A DNA stretch of 64,000 bases from Clostridiales bacterium Firm_14 (GTDB taxonomy: Bacteria > Bacillota > Clostridia > Saccharofermentanales > Saccharofermentanaceae), in NCBI GenBank assembly GCA_001604135.1, contig LVAT01000020.1:62001-126000 (forward strand), written 5' to 3'. The translations under genes and the position numbers were made by a program. Below, one piece after another: positions 43,962 to 53,329 of the stretch; positions within the stretch are counted from its first letter, which is position 1, and each line of letters opens with the position of its first letter. Below the pieces are notes generated by a model that searched no databases, had not been told where the DNA came from, and worked only from the letters and a program-made list of their open reading frames with translations.

Positions 43962-45317
43962 ATGGTAAACGTAAAGGAAACATCTTTCAGAAAGAAGCTC
44001 ATCTCGCTGATACTGCCGATGACACTGCAGAACTTTGTTTTTGCACTGGTTCCGGTATCAGACGCTGTCATGCTGCTCTTCCTGTCTCAGGACTCAATGG
44101 CAGCAGTATCGCTCGCAACACAGGTCGTACTCGTACTGACCCTTTTTACCATGTCCATAACTGCCGGCGGCTCAATGTTTGCCGCACAGTACTGGGGCAA
44201 GGGTGACAATGAATCGATCGAGAAAGTATTCGGATACATGTTCGCGTTATCGCTCCCCGTAATACTCGTTTTCTTCACCTGCGGCATGTTCATGCCTGAA
44301 GGCGTAATGAGAGTATTCACAAATGAGCCCGAACTCATCGCAAACGGCATCCCTTACATCAGGATCGCGTCTTTCTCATATGTCTTCATGACACTCGCAT
44401 CTGTTTTCGAGACACTCCTTAAGAATGTCGGATACGTTAAGGAATGTACGATCGCGAGCGTTGTTATCGTGTTCCTGAACATCATCCTGAATGCTTTACT
44501 CATCTTCGGTCTTTGCGGTCTGCCCGCAATGGGTTCTGCAGGAGCAGCTCTTGCGACGACGATCTCGAACTTTGCAGGCTTCCTTCTCTGCATAATCTTC
44601 ATTCTCGTAAAGACGAAGTTCCGGCTTAAGCTTAAGAACATCTTCCATGCGGACATGGACTTAAGGCAGAGGTTCTCGAAGTATACTCTCCCCTACCTTC
44701 TGAATTCCCTTCTCTGGGGATTCGGCTTTACCATGATCACCGTAATCATGGGACACCTGGGATCTGATGCTGCAGCTGCAAACGGCATTGCAGCGATCGT
44801 CAAAGACCTCGTATCCTGCCTCTGCTTTGCTATCGCAGGCGGAAGCGTTATCATCATCGGCAACGAGCTTGGTGCCGGCAGACTCGAACAGGCTAAGGAA
44901 TACGGTGATAAGCTCTTTAAGATCACGGTCATCTCCGGAATCGTCCTTGGACTTGTTGCAGCTGCATCAGCTCCTCTCGTCCTGTACTTTGTTAACCTTA
45001 CAGAGACCGCAGAGCACTACCTGTTTATCATGCTCCTGATGTGCAGCTACTACATATTAGGAAGATCGATCAACTCCACGCTCATCAGCGGAATCTTCTC
45101 TGCAGGCGGAGACACCAAGTTCGGATTCATCTGCGACACCGTCACGATGTGGGCATTTATCGTGCCTTTAGGCTTCATTTCAGCATTCGTCCTGAACTGG
45201 CCTGTTATGGTCGTCTACTTCATCTTAAATCTCGACGAGATCGTAAAGATCCCTGTCGTAATCGCCCACTACAAGAAATACAAGTGGGTAAAGAACATCA
45301 TCAACGAGGAAGTATAA
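43962..45317 (+). CDS. MATE-family efflux transporter
   Basis: A 451-residue MATE transporter with 12 predicted helices in two similar halves. LSLPMTLQNFVFALVPVSDAVML-type opening near residue 15 and SAGGDTKFGFICDT near 370 fit the family. These pumps export drugs or metabolites in exchange for sodium or protons. The gene stands alone; its end faces the HD-GYP gene across an inverted-word array. Substrate unknown. Confidence 0.93.
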   Translation: MVNVKETSFRKKLISLILPMTLQNFVFALVPVSDAVMLLFLSQDSMAAVSLATQVVLVLTLFTMSITAGGSMFAAQYWGKGDNESIEKVFGYMFALSLPVILVFFTCGMFMPEGVMRVFTNEPELIANGIPYIRIASFSYVFMTLASVFETLLKNVGYVKECTIASVVIVFLNIILNALLIFGLCGLPAMGSAGAALATTISNFAGFLLCIIFILVKTKFRLKLKNIFHADMDLRQRFSKYTLPYLLNSLLWGFGFTMITVIMGHLGSDAAAANGIAAIVKDLVSCLCFAIAGGSVIIIGNELGAGRLEQAKEYGDKLFKITVISGIVLGLVAAASAPLVLYFVNLTETAEHYLFIMLLMCSYYILGRSINSTLISGIFSAGGDTKFGFICDTVTMWAFIVPLGFISAFVLNWPVMVVYFILNLDEIVKIPVVIAHYKKYKWVKNIINEEV

Positions 45318-45346
45318 TTGATCAAAGCCCGGCAGAGCAAAGGGTG

Positions 45347-45465
45347 AAATCGTACGTTTTTAATCATGAAAAAAGTACGATTCTACCGGTTGCAACTTGC
45401 AAGCATTCAAATCGTACGTTTTTAACCTCGAAAATGGTACGATTTTACCATTTGCAACTTTCAAT
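45347..45465. repeat. Inverted-word array AATCGTAC, period 62 bp, two units
   Basis: Left arms AATCGTACGTTTTTAA start at 45348 and 45410; right arms GTACGATT start at 45375 and 45437. Both steps are 62 bp. A further shared stretch TTGCAACTT follows each right arm. Loops differ. It lies between the convergent MATE and HD-GYP genes. Confidence 0.82.
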
Positions 45466-45471
45466 AAAAAT

Positions 45472-45489
45472 GGCTGTCTTGAGACAGCC
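45472..45489 (-). terminator. Intrinsic terminator of the HD-GYP gene
   Basis: GGCTGTC-TTGA-GACAGCC; on the minus strand followed by ATTTTTATT. It lies 9 bp after the stop. Confidence 0.85.
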
Positions 45490-45497
45490 CTTATCAA

Positions 45498-47255
45498 TTA
45501 TCTTGCGTAATCCGTATTTTCGAACGATTCGTAAAGAGCGATGATCTCTTTCTTCAAGGAGATAAAAATGCGGCCCAGGTGCGGATCGAAGTGATGTCCC
45601 AGTTCCTGTCTGATGAGCTCAAAAGCATCATCGTAAGACATGGGATCCTTATAATAACGGCGGCTTGCCAGAGCATCGAATACATCTGCCAGAGCCATTA
45701 TCCTTGCTTCGAACGGGATGCTCTCTCCCCTTAACTGGTCAGGATAGCCGGTACCGTTATATTTTTCATGATGGTAGTGAGCGACGTTCGTAGCTACTCT
45801 TACGAATTCCTTGTCTTCAACGTCCTCAAGGACCTTGCTCATGATCTTCGCGCCGTATGGTGCGTGGATCTTCATCTTCTCATATTCTTCATCAGTGAGG
45901 CCGGACGGTTTTCTTAAGATGGAGTCATCAACGGCGATCTTGCCCAAGTCGTGGAGAGGCGCAGCGTTGATTACTGAATCCCAGTAATTCTCGCTCATGT
46001 TGTAATCGTCTAATTTCCTGAGATGCTCAACGAACAAAGCGACGCAGGCAGATGTTCTGTTGATGTGACCGCCCGTGGAGTTGTCACGTGATTCGATCAT
46101 GGCCGCCATGCCGAGGATGGTAGACATCTGCATCGACTTGGCTCTCTTTGTCTGACGCTCTACCTCACGCTTTAAGGACTCACCCTTGAAGCTCATTGAT
46201 TCGATCATGTTGTGCTGCTCTGTGTCGTCGGTGATCTCAACGAGATAGCCTGAAATGTGATTCCTGAACCCAAAATGGATAAAGCTTAATTCGCACTCAA
46301 GGAACCTTCTCTCGCTGGGGCTTCTGTCATTGATAACGATGGATTTCTTATACTTGTTCTGCTTCTGATCGGATTCCTCGACTTCGGCGGCGCACTTTGC
46401 TACCCACTTAAGGAGATCTTTAAGGGCATAGTCTTTCGCGATGATCTTGGAATCGATCCTGGCATTGGCAATCTCAGGGAAGAACTTCTCAGACACGGGG
46501 TTGCTTCCGACATAGTTATATTTCTTGTCGAAAACGATATATCCGAAAGTGCTGAGCTCATTGATCTTCTCTTGAACACTTAAGTTAACGTTATAGATCG
46601 TGGATCTTGCGACCACGTAATCAAGGATAAGCGTGCAGATAAGATAGAAGAACGGGATTATCTCATACTTCAGGCCGAAGAAGCGTGATCCGAGATAGAC
46701 GAGCATGACGCCGAACAGAGAACCGGCATATGTGACCATGAGCCTGAAGGAAGCACTTCGCTTTCCGAGATAAGTCAGGATGGTAAAGAATGCCGCAAGT
46801 CCGACTTCAACAGCCAGTATGATGTATCTGATGTAATAGATCTGTCCGGGTTCCTTTACGAGCGGAGAAGGCGCTCCGGGAACGAACTTAAGGTCTGCAT
46901 AGAAGAACGGGAATCTGTCAGTAAGGATCGTGGAGATAAACACAAAGAGGTTTATCAGAAGGATAACGACAGAGAACCATGTGGGGACCTTGGAATCCGA
47001 ATAGTCGATGAGGATATAAACGATAAGGAGCGGAAGGAATATACCGCCGACATAGGCAAGTGCGTTGGCTAAAACTGCTTCCTGAAGGTTTCTTGAGCAT
47101 GATAAAATGAAGTAACCGGAGTTACTGATCATGACACAAACTGACATTAGAATCTCAAGCGTATTGGCGCCCCGCCTCGAGAAGAGTACGAGCGCGAAAG
47201 TAGACAGCATGCTGAGTAGCATTACTACTCCCAATACAATAGAATATATACCCAT
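45498..47255 (-). CDS. Membrane HD-GYP phosphodiesterase with PAS-like domain
   Basis: A 585-residue protein, started at the ATG 47253-47255 five bases after AAGGG; a GTG two codons upstream overlaps that site. Residues 1-215 form a seven-helix sensor of the kind found in front of histidine kinases, then a PAS-like domain (about 230-345, FGYIVFDKKYNYVGSN), then HD-GYP. The HD-GYP motifs are PLHDLGKIAVDDSILRKP near 425, HYHHEKYNGTGYP near 487 and ADVFDALASRR near 520. It should break cyclic di-GMP, opposing the GGDEF protein at 37.8 kb. Confidence 0.92.
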   Translation of the reverse strand: MGIYSIVLGVVMLLSMLSTFALVLFSRRGANTLEILMSVCVMISNSGYFILSCSRNLQEAVLANALAYVGGIFLPLLIVYILIDYSDSKVPTWFSVVILLINLFVFISTILTDRFPFFYADLKFVPGAPSPLVKEPGQIYYIRYIILAVEVGLAAFFTILTYLGKRSASFRLMVTYAGSLFGVMLVYLGSRFFGLKYEIIPFFYLICTLILDYVVARSTIYNVNLSVQEKINELSTFGYIVFDKKYNYVGSNPVSEKFFPEIANARIDSKIIAKDYALKDLLKWVAKCAAEVEESDQKQNKYKKSIVINDRSPSERRFLECELSFIHFGFRNHISGYLVEITDDTEQHNMIESMSFKGESLKREVERQTKRAKSMQMSTILGMAAMIESRDNSTGGHINRTSACVALFVEHLRKLDDYNMSENYWDSVINAAPLHDLGKIAVDDSILRKPSGLTDEEYEKMKIHAPYGAKIMSKVLEDVEDKEFVRVATNVAHYHHEKYNGTGYPDQLRGESIPFEARIMALADVFDALASRRYYKDPMSYDDAFELIRQELGHHFDPHLGRIFISLKKEIIALYESFENTDYAR

Positions 47256-47396
47256 GTTCACCCTTGTTCACACACTATAAAGCACTTTACCGTATATATT
47301 TTACCGCACATTCGCTATAAAGTGTTATTATTTTTGCTGATAAGTTATGTATTTTTACTAAATTTGATGACAAAGAGAGGCTAAAAAGTCTGAAAA

Positions 47397-48389
47397 ATGC
47401 TTAAAGACGACGTACTGAATATTATCTATTGGGAAGAAGATTTCATCTCCGGCGAGGCCATAAGCCGGAAGCTGGGAGTCTCCAGAGCAGCGGTCAATTC
47501 TGCCGTAAAAGCTCTAAGGGATGAAGGCTATGAGATAACCTCATCGACCAATAAGGGCTATCTTCTGACCAAGAGCCCGGATATCCTCACAAAAGGCTCT
47601 GTCTCAGTGCATCTTCCTGAGAGCATATCCAAAAATGTCCATGTTTTCGAGTCCGTGGACTCCACAAATGATGTCCTGAAAGACATGGCCAGGAAGGGTG
47701 CACCTTCAGGCACGGTCGTTATATCCGACTGCCAGACAGGCGGAAAAGGCAGACGCGGCAGGAGCTTTGCCTCCCCCAAGGGCGTCGGGATTTATTTCTC
47801 CTACCTTTTCAAACCGGAATCAGGCTTAGATAAGATATCCAATCTCACGAGCTGGACCGCGATCGCGGTCTCTGACGCGATCTACAATGCCTACGGCATC
47901 GATTCTCAGGTCAAATGGGTAAACGATCTTCTCATGAACAGGAAAAAGATCTGCGGGATCCTGACAGAGGTTACGGTGGAGGCTGAGAGCGGTCTTATCG
48001 ATAACTGCATAATCGGCATCGGCATAAATGTCAATGAGACATCCTTCCCTGAGGAGATATCTCAGATAGCCACTTCGATCTCCATCGAGAACGGAGGAAA
48101 GACTTTCGACCGTTCGAAGCTTGCAGCCGAGCTCATCAAGGCTATGGGAGATCTTGCATACAGATGGCCTGACGATGAGTACTATCTTAGCCGTTACCGC
48201 CAGAGCAACGTTACCGTCGGATCCAGGATCGTAGCTTACCCGCAGCTCGCCGAGAACAGCGAAGGCCGTTCAGGCACTGCCATTGCCATCAACGAAGACT
48301 TCACTCTTAAGGTCAAGTTCGATGACGGTTCCATATCGGACCTCCGGAGCGGTGAAGTCAGTGTCAGGGGCCTTTACGGCTACACCTGA
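47397..48389 (+). CDS. birA: Biotin-protein ligase / biotin operon repressor
   Basis: A 330-residue bifunctional BirA. The N-terminal winged helix (SGEAISRKLGVSRAAVNSAV, residues 19-38) binds DNA; the ligase domain has the biotinyl-AMP loop GGKGRRGRSFASPKG near residue 117 and VKWVNDLLMNRKKICGILTE near 175, both typical. It attaches biotin to carboxylases and represses biotin genes. No biotin gene is in the window. It ends directly against the comEA-like gene on the other strand with no gap. Confidence 0.94.
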   Translation: MLKDDVLNIIYWEEDFISGEAISRKLGVSRAAVNSAVKALRDEGYEITSSTNKGYLLTKSPDILTKGSVSVHLPESISKNVHVFESVDSTNDVLKDMARKGAPSGTVVISDCQTGGKGRRGRSFASPKGVGIYFSYLFKPESGLDKISNLTSWTAIAVSDAIYNAYGIDSQVKWVNDLLMNRKKICGILTEVTVEAESGLIDNCIIGIGINVNETSFPEEISQIATSISIENGGKTFDRSKLAAELIKAMGDLAYRWPDDEYYLSRYRQSNVTVGSRIVAYPQLAENSEGRSGTAIAINEDFTLKVKFDDGSISDLRSGEVSVRGLYGYT

Positions 48390-49109
48390 TCAGACGCAGA
48401 TATAATCCTTGATCCTGCTGAATTTTGAATCACCTATCCCGGTGACGTTCTTGATGTCTTCAACCGTCTTAAAAGGATTCTTCTTCCTGTAGTCGACTAT
48501 TGCCTGTGCTGTCACCTCGCCTATTCCGGGCAAGGTCTTAAGTTCATCTACTGCAGCAGTGTTGATGTTGACTATGGTGATGCTCGCTCCGCCGCTGTCA
48601 GCTGTCTGGCCCTGAAGGTTCCCCCACACATAAACACCCTCCTGCCTTATGATGTCGCCGCCGTTAAAGCCCTTCTCCACTTCGGCCTTCGAAGGGATAT
48701 ATATCGACATGTTGCCCGTTATCTGGTAAACGAAGTTTATATTATTCGCCGAGGCATCCTCTGTAAGCCCTCCGGCCTTCTCGATAATGTCATTTAGCAT
48801 TACGCCCTTCGGCGCTTCGTAGATCCCCGGCCTGTTAACCTCCCCGCAGATATAGATACTGATAAGCTGTATAGTCACGGCAGCAGATGAAGATGCCGCA
48901 TCATCAGACGCTACGGGCTTATGGCTTTCCGTCGGAACGATCTCACTTTCACTTACCGGTGCCGACCTGCCGCTCTTGAACGCATTGACAGTAATATCCC
49001 CGCTCACTTTGAACACAAACTTATATATGACACTCAGGATGATTACCAAAATGAATGCCAGTGGATAGATCAGTTTTCTGATTCTTGCTTTCGTGCTTTT
49101 CTTGATCAT
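48390..49109 (-). CDS. ComEA-like SLBB and helix-hairpin-helix protein
   Basis: A 239-residue membrane-anchored DNA-binding protein like ComEA, which holds DNA during uptake. I start at the ATG 49107-49109 (MIKKSTKARIRKL), giving one helix at residues 13-33; a longer frame upstream passes through a terminator. The SLBB-type domain has ISIYICGEVNRPGIYEAPKG near 85, and the C-terminal helix-hairpin-helix pair has INTAAVDELKTLPGIGEVTA near 180 and NVTGIGDSKFSRI near 220. It should sit outside the membrane. No ribosome-binding site is obvious. Confidence 0.88.
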   Translation of the reverse strand: MIKKSTKARIRKLIYPLAFILVIILSVIYKFVFKVSGDITVNAFKSGRSAPVSESEIVPTESHKPVASDDAASSSAAVTIQLISIYICGEVNRPGIYEAPKGVMLNDIIEKAGGLTEDASANNINFVYQITGNMSIYIPSKAEVEKGFNGGDIIRQEGVYVWGNLQGQTADSGGASITIVNINTAAVDELKTLPGIGEVTAQAIVDYRKKNPFKTVEDIKNVTGIGDSKFSRIKDYICV

Positions 49110-49159
49110 AGAAAAAGCATAACACCGTGCTTTGTCGGTTTTTTCCGACAAAATATAAC

Positions 49160-49188
49160 AAAAACCGACAAGGAATCTCCCTGCCGGT
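49160..49188 (-). terminator. Terminator after rsfS
   Basis: On the minus strand CCGGCAGGG pairs with CCTTGTCGG (two G-U) around a 5-base loop, followed by TTTTTG. A second hairpin TTTGTCGG-TTTTTT-CCGACAAA (49131-49152) follows before the comEA-like gene. Confidence 0.75.
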
Positions 49189-49223
49189 CTCAAACATTAT
49201 TTTAAAATAATTACTAGAACGGA

Positions 49224-49568
49224 TTACTCTTCGCCTTCTCTGCGCTTTGTCTCCCAGAACTTCTCGATGTTGTAATTCTGGCGCTCTTCCCTGCCCATGA
49301 CATGAACTACAACGTCCTTATAGTCAAGGAGAATCCACTTGTCGCCGGAACGGCCTTCGATGTGGTCGGGAGTGATGTCGTAATCCTTCTTAAGGACATA
49401 CTCGACTTCATCTGCCAAAGACTTGATCTGTGTGGTCGAATTACCGCTTGCGAGAACGAAATAATCAGCGAGTACTGTCTTTCCTGTAAGGTCTATCGTC
49501 TCAATATCGATACCCTTCTTTGAATCAAGAATGTCAACGATCTTAGCGGCTAATTCTTTTGTGTCCAT
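49224..49568 (-). CDS. rsfS: Ribosome silencing factor RsfS
   Basis: A 114-residue RsfS (Iojap/DUF143) protein, which binds ribosomal protein uL14 and blocks subunit joining when the cell starves. VLADYFVLASGNSTTQIKSL near residue 33 and HIEGRSGDKWILLDYKDVVVHV-type motif near 73 are diagnostic. AAGGAG precedes the ATG by 9 bases. It lies 50 bp after the nadD-yqeK fusion, the usual genomic neighbour. Confidence 0.96.
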   Translation of the reverse strand: MDTKELAAKIVDILDSKKGIDIETIDLTGKTVLADYFVLASGNSTTQIKSLADEVEYVLKKDYDITPDHIEGRSGDKWILLDYKDVVVHVMGREERQNYNIEKFWETKRREGEE

Positions 49569-49618
49569 TATTTATCTCCTTGGAATTATTAATAGTTTGA
49601 TTGTATCACAATAACGTC

Positions 49619-50839
49619 TTACATTTGTAAGTCTTTCATCATGAGGACCGTCATCGGGTGGATATCCCTGCCCTGCGAGACGAACTTGTTCTTTACGGCT
49701 GAAGCGGTCATCCTCATCGCGCTGTCGAGATCGATCTCAGCAGCAGTCCTGATGGGTGTCAGATCCGTATAGTTTCTGGATGGTTCGATCTTGTCTGCCA
49801 GATATACGATCTTCTCCAGCAGTGTCATGTTGCCCCTGCCCGTTGTGTGATAGCAGATGGCATCAAGGATCTCCTTGTCTTCAATGCCGAATTCATCGCG
49901 CGCGAAAACTGCACCGGCCGGCGAATGCAGGAGCTTCTTCTCAGTGAACAGATCTCCTGAGTATTTCTTTGCAAGTTCCTGCTGCTTCTCTAGAGGGAGT
50001 TCTTTCGCGCAATCGTGAAGAGCGCCAGCGATAAGGGCCTTGTCCTTGTCGCAGCCGAATACGTCAGCAAGATGAGCGGACAGATAGCCTACGTTGAGCG
50101 TGTGCAGAAGCCTCTTGGCTCCGAGATACTTGTACATCCATACGGAGCACTCAAAGAACTGTTTACGGGCTTCGTCAGAAACGCCCTCGAGCTTTGTATT
50201 CTCAGTATAAAGAGCATGTCTTTTTATGAACTCTCTTGCAGGTTCCGGAACCATCGAAAAGTCACCGGAAGAAGTGATCGCGGACGAGGAACAGTCGACG
50301 CCGTTAAGACGGAAGATCTCCACCTTGCCTCCGAGATTCTTCCTGATGGAATCAGCGGCCTTATCAACATCGGTCGTATCACCTGGCCTTACAGCGGCAA
50401 GCAGAGCCGCATGGTTAAGGATCCCGCCCGGATTATACCAGGTCTCAAACGTGCCAAGCGTGTCAGAGCCCATGATCCAGAAGAATTCATGATTCTCCTC
50501 GGCCTTCTTTTTCTTGATGTCATTTGAGATAAGGAAATCTCTTATGTATTCATCAGACGTGAGCTTTTCGAGCACCACGGAAGTATAGCTTACTCCGGCT
50601 ATTCCGAACTCTATGTCGTTTACAAGACAGTTCTTGATGCCAAGTCCCTCTATGGTCTCCTTCATCATGTAGAGACGGTACGGGGGCGGAAGCTTATTTG
50701 TATAGAGCTTGAAATTATTTCTGACCGAAGGAATAACGATCACAAGGTCAATGAATCCGCTCTTCAATGCGGAATTGATCATTGCTATGTGACCGTCATG
50801 AACGGGATCGAATGAGCCTCCGTAGATGCCAATTCTCAT
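49619..50839 (-). CDS. nadD: NadD-YqeK fusion: nicotinate-nucleotide adenylyltransferase plus HD hydrolase
   Basis: A 406-residue fusion. Residues 1-210 are NadD, which makes nicotinate adenine dinucleotide for NAD synthesis: GIYGGSFDPVHDGHIAM at the start (H-x-G-H nucleotidyl-transfer site) and FFWIMGSDTLGTFETW near 117. Residues 215-406 are a YqeK-type HD domain with HTLNVGYLSAHL near 243 and GALHDCAKELP near 273; YqeK proteins hydrolyse diadenosine tetraphosphate. In most Firmicutes these are two adjacent genes. It is 3 bp after purD and before rsfS. Confidence 0.94.
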   Translation of the reverse strand: MRIGIYGGSFDPVHDGHIAMINSALKSGFIDLVIVIPSVRNNFKLYTNKLPPPYRLYMMKETIEGLGIKNCLVNDIEFGIAGVSYTSVVLEKLTSDEYIRDFLISNDIKKKKAEENHEFFWIMGSDTLGTFETWYNPGGILNHAALLAAVRPGDTTDVDKAADSIRKNLGGKVEIFRLNGVDCSSSAITSSGDFSMVPEPAREFIKRHALYTENTKLEGVSDEARKQFFECSVWMYKYLGAKRLLHTLNVGYLSAHLADVFGCDKDKALIAGALHDCAKELPLEKQQELAKKYSGDLFTEKKLLHSPAGAVFARDEFGIEDKEILDAICYHTTGRGNMTLLEKIVYLADKIEPSRNYTDLTPIRTAAEIDLDSAMRMTASAVKNKFVSQGRDIHPMTVLMMKDLQM

Positions 50840-50842
50840 TTA

Positions 50843-52096
50843 TTAACCGAGTGTCCTTCCTATGTCGTGGCGGAAGTGCATGTCCTTGAAGGAGATCTTT
50901 GCTACGCCTTCATATGCGCCGTCGATTGCCTCATCAAGAGTATCACCTTCATCGTATACACAGAGAACGCGTCCGCCGCTGGTAACGAGCTTGCCATCCT
51001 TAAGTGCGGTGCCTGCCTGGAATACGATCTTGCCGCAGGTATCGATGCCTTTGATCTCGTAGCCCTTAGCATAGCTCTGGGGATATCCGCCGGAAGCCAT
51101 AACGACAACGCAGGAACACTTATTCTTCCACTTGAAGTCGATCTGGTCGAGCTTGCCGTCAATAACAGCATCGACTATATCGAGGAGGCTGTTCTCCAGA
51201 AGCGGCAGTACTGCCTGTGCCTCAGGATCTCCGAAACGTGCGTTATATTCAACAACCTTAGGTCCTTCAGGAGTAAGCATGAGTCCGAAGTAGATGACAC
51301 CCTTAAAAGGTCTTCCCTCTTTCTTAAGAGCTTCGACTGTAGGTGTAATTATCTCGTTCTGGATGCGTGCCTTAAGCTCATCAGTCATGTCAGCGCCGGG
51401 TGTAACAGCTCCCATGCCGCCTGTGTTAAGGCCTTCGTCGTGATCGTATGCTCTCTTGTGGTCTCTGGAAGATACCATGGGAACACATGTATTGCCGTCA
51501 GAGAAAGCAAGGACTGTGAGCTCAGGTCCTGTCATGCATTCCTCGATAACGATCGTGGAACCTGCAGAACCGAACTTCTGGTCTTCCATCATGTCCTTTA
51601 CAGCCTGCTTAGCCTCATCCAGGTTCTGGGCGATGATAACGCCCTTGCCTAATGCCAGGCCATCGCACTTGATAACGATAGGCATCGGCTGTGTCTCAAG
51701 ATAAGCTAATGCTTTCTGCTCGTCATCGAAGATCTCATACTTTGCAGTAGGGATCGAATATTTCTTCATGAGCTGCTTGGAAAAAGCCTTGGAGCTCTCA
51801 ATGATCGCTGCATTAGCCTTGGGGCCGAAAGCTCTGAGGCCTGCTTCTTCCATCCTGTCGACCATACCGAGTGCGAGCGGATCGTCGGGAGCTACGAAAA
51901 CAAGATCAAACTGCTCTTTCTTCGCATACTCGACCATACCGTCGACATCAGTAGCCTTGATATTTACGCATGTTGCAATTGACGCGATACCGCCGTTGCC
52001 GGGCGCACAGTAAAGCTCCGTTACCCTGGGATCCTGCTTAAGCTTCCAGCAGATAACATGCTCTCTTCCGCCGCCGCCTACTACGAGTACCTTCAT
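50843..52096 (-). CDS. purD: Phosphoribosylamine-glycine ligase
   Basis: A 417-residue PurD, second step of purine synthesis (GAR synthetase). It opens MKVLVVGGGGREHVICWKL, has the ATP-grasp loop PIVIKCDGLALGKGVIIA near 140, GGMGAVTPGAD near 225 and the metal site VEYNARFGDPEAQ near 290. The length is usual. No other purine gene lies nearby; the gene sits in a housekeeping run between hom and nadD. Confidence 0.97.
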   Translation of the reverse strand: MKVLVVGGGGREHVICWKLKQDPRVTELYCAPGNGGIASIATCVNIKATDVDGMVEYAKKEQFDLVFVAPDDPLALGMVDRMEEAGLRAFGPKANAAIIESSKAFSKQLMKKYSIPTAKYEIFDDEQKALAYLETQPMPIVIKCDGLALGKGVIIAQNLDEAKQAVKDMMEDQKFGSAGSTIVIEECMTGPELTVLAFSDGNTCVPMVSSRDHKRAYDHDEGLNTGGMGAVTPGADMTDELKARIQNEIITPTVEALKKEGRPFKGVIYFGLMLTPEGPKVVEYNARFGDPEAQAVLPLLENSLLDIVDAVIDGKLDQIDFKWKNKCSCVVVMASGGYPQSYAKGYEIKGIDTCGKIVFQAGTALKDGKLVTSGGRVLCVYDEGDTLDEAIDGAYEGVAKISFKDMHFRHDIGRTLG

Positions 52097-52131
52097 TAAA
52101 CTATTCCTCCGAAGTTAATATTTCGATTTGC

Positions 52132-53310
52132 TTATTTAAGATAATGCATCCAGGACTTAGCACCCGTAACAGCTGCAAGTGCCTCGATCTCCTTATGCTT
52201 GATTCCGTTAACGAGGATCGCCTCGTCGGAAAGATATACACAGCTGTAGCCCTTAACGACTACTTCTGCGGCATTATCAACTCTGATAACGATGTCTGCC
52301 GTGATCTCGTCATAAGGCGTGATCTCTACGCTCTCAGCTGTCCATGCCCTATTCTCGGAAGGGTTGCCCATTGCAGCTTCAAGAACGTCACCGCAAACAG
52401 CGGATGCCGTAGGAAGCGTGCCTGCACCCTGACCGTAGAACATAGCCTGGCCCAGGCTGTTACCGTCAACCATGATCGCATTGAATACGCCGTTGACGTT
52501 ATACAAGAGATTGCTCTTGTCGACCAAAGCGGGAGCAACGTAAGCGACAGGCTTTTCGCCAGCTTCATAGAGCGCAATGAGCTTGATGTCGCATCCGATC
52601 GCTCTGGCAAAAGCCATATCGTCTGTTGTGATAGCAGAAATGCCCTCAGCCGTAATCTTCTCAGGTGCGATGTATTCGCCGTCGTTTGCGATCGTTGAGA
52701 GGATCGAGAGCTTTCTTTGTGCATCGATACCGTCAATGTCAGCAGAAGGATTAGCCTCAGCAAAGCCGTTATCCTGAGCCTGCTTCAGAGCTGTAACGAA
52801 ATCAACGCCCTCATCCTTCATCTGTGAGAGGATGTAGTTCGTAGTGCCGTTAACGATACCTGCAATCCTTGTGATCTTGTTTGCTGCAAGGCACTTATAA
52901 AGAGGTCTGATGATCGGGATTCCGCCGCCTACTGCAGCCTCAAAAAGGTAGCAGCAATTGTTGTTCTTAGCGATCTCCAAGAGCTCAGGACCCTTTGTGG
53001 AAACAAGCTCCTTATTTGATGTTACAACGCTGATGCCTTTTGACAACGCGCGCTTTGTATATTCGTAAGCAATTCTCGCACCGCCTATGGTCTCAACTGC
53101 TATCTGGATATCGCTGTTGAAAACCTCATCAGCGTCATGTGTAACCAGGTTAGCAAATTTGCTGTCAGGGAAATCCCTGATGTCAAGGATGTACTTAACG
53201 TTGATCTCTTTGCCGATACGCTTGGAGATAACATCCTTGTTGACGTCCAGAGTCTCAGCAACGCCTGAACCGACCGTGCCGAAGCCCATAATTGCGATGT
53301 TAATAGCCAT
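52132..53310 (-). CDS. hom: Homoserine dehydrogenase
   Basis: A 392-residue homoserine dehydrogenase, reducing aspartate semialdehyde to homoserine for threonine and methionine. The NAD(P) loop is IMGFGTVGSGVAETL near residue 7; VTSNKELVSTKG near 97, GGGIPIIRPL near 130 and GTTNYILSQM near 155 are typical, as is FAEANPSADIDGIDAQRKL near 192. The C-terminal regulatory ACT domain of many HDHs is absent; instead a separate ACT protein is encoded 20 bp upstream. Confidence 0.97.
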   Translation of the reverse strand: MAINIAIMGFGTVGSGVAETLDVNKDVISKRIGKEINVKYILDIRDFPDSKFANLVTHDADEVFNSDIQIAVETIGGARIAYEYTKRALSKGISVVTSNKELVSTKGPELLEIAKNNNCCYLFEAAVGGGIPIIRPLYKCLAANKITRIAGIVNGTTNYILSQMKDEGVDFVTALKQAQDNGFAEANPSADIDGIDAQRKLSILSTIANDGEYIAPEKITAEGISAITTDDMAFARAIGCDIKLIALYEAGEKPVAYVAPALVDKSNLLYNVNGVFNAIMVDGNSLGQAMFYGQGAGTLPTASAVCGDVLEAAMGNPSENRAWTAESVEITPYDEITADIVIRVDNAAEVVVKGYSCVYLSDEAILVNGIKHKEIEALAAVTGAKSWMHYLK

Positions 53311-53329
53311 TTCTTTATTGTTCCTTTCG

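Noticed and set aside
49131-49152. TTTGTCGG-TTTTTT-CCGACAAA as another inverted-word array
   Set aside because: The word resembles that at 35 kb, but only one unit with a 6-base loop is present, next to a terminator; likely part of the terminator/promoter region.
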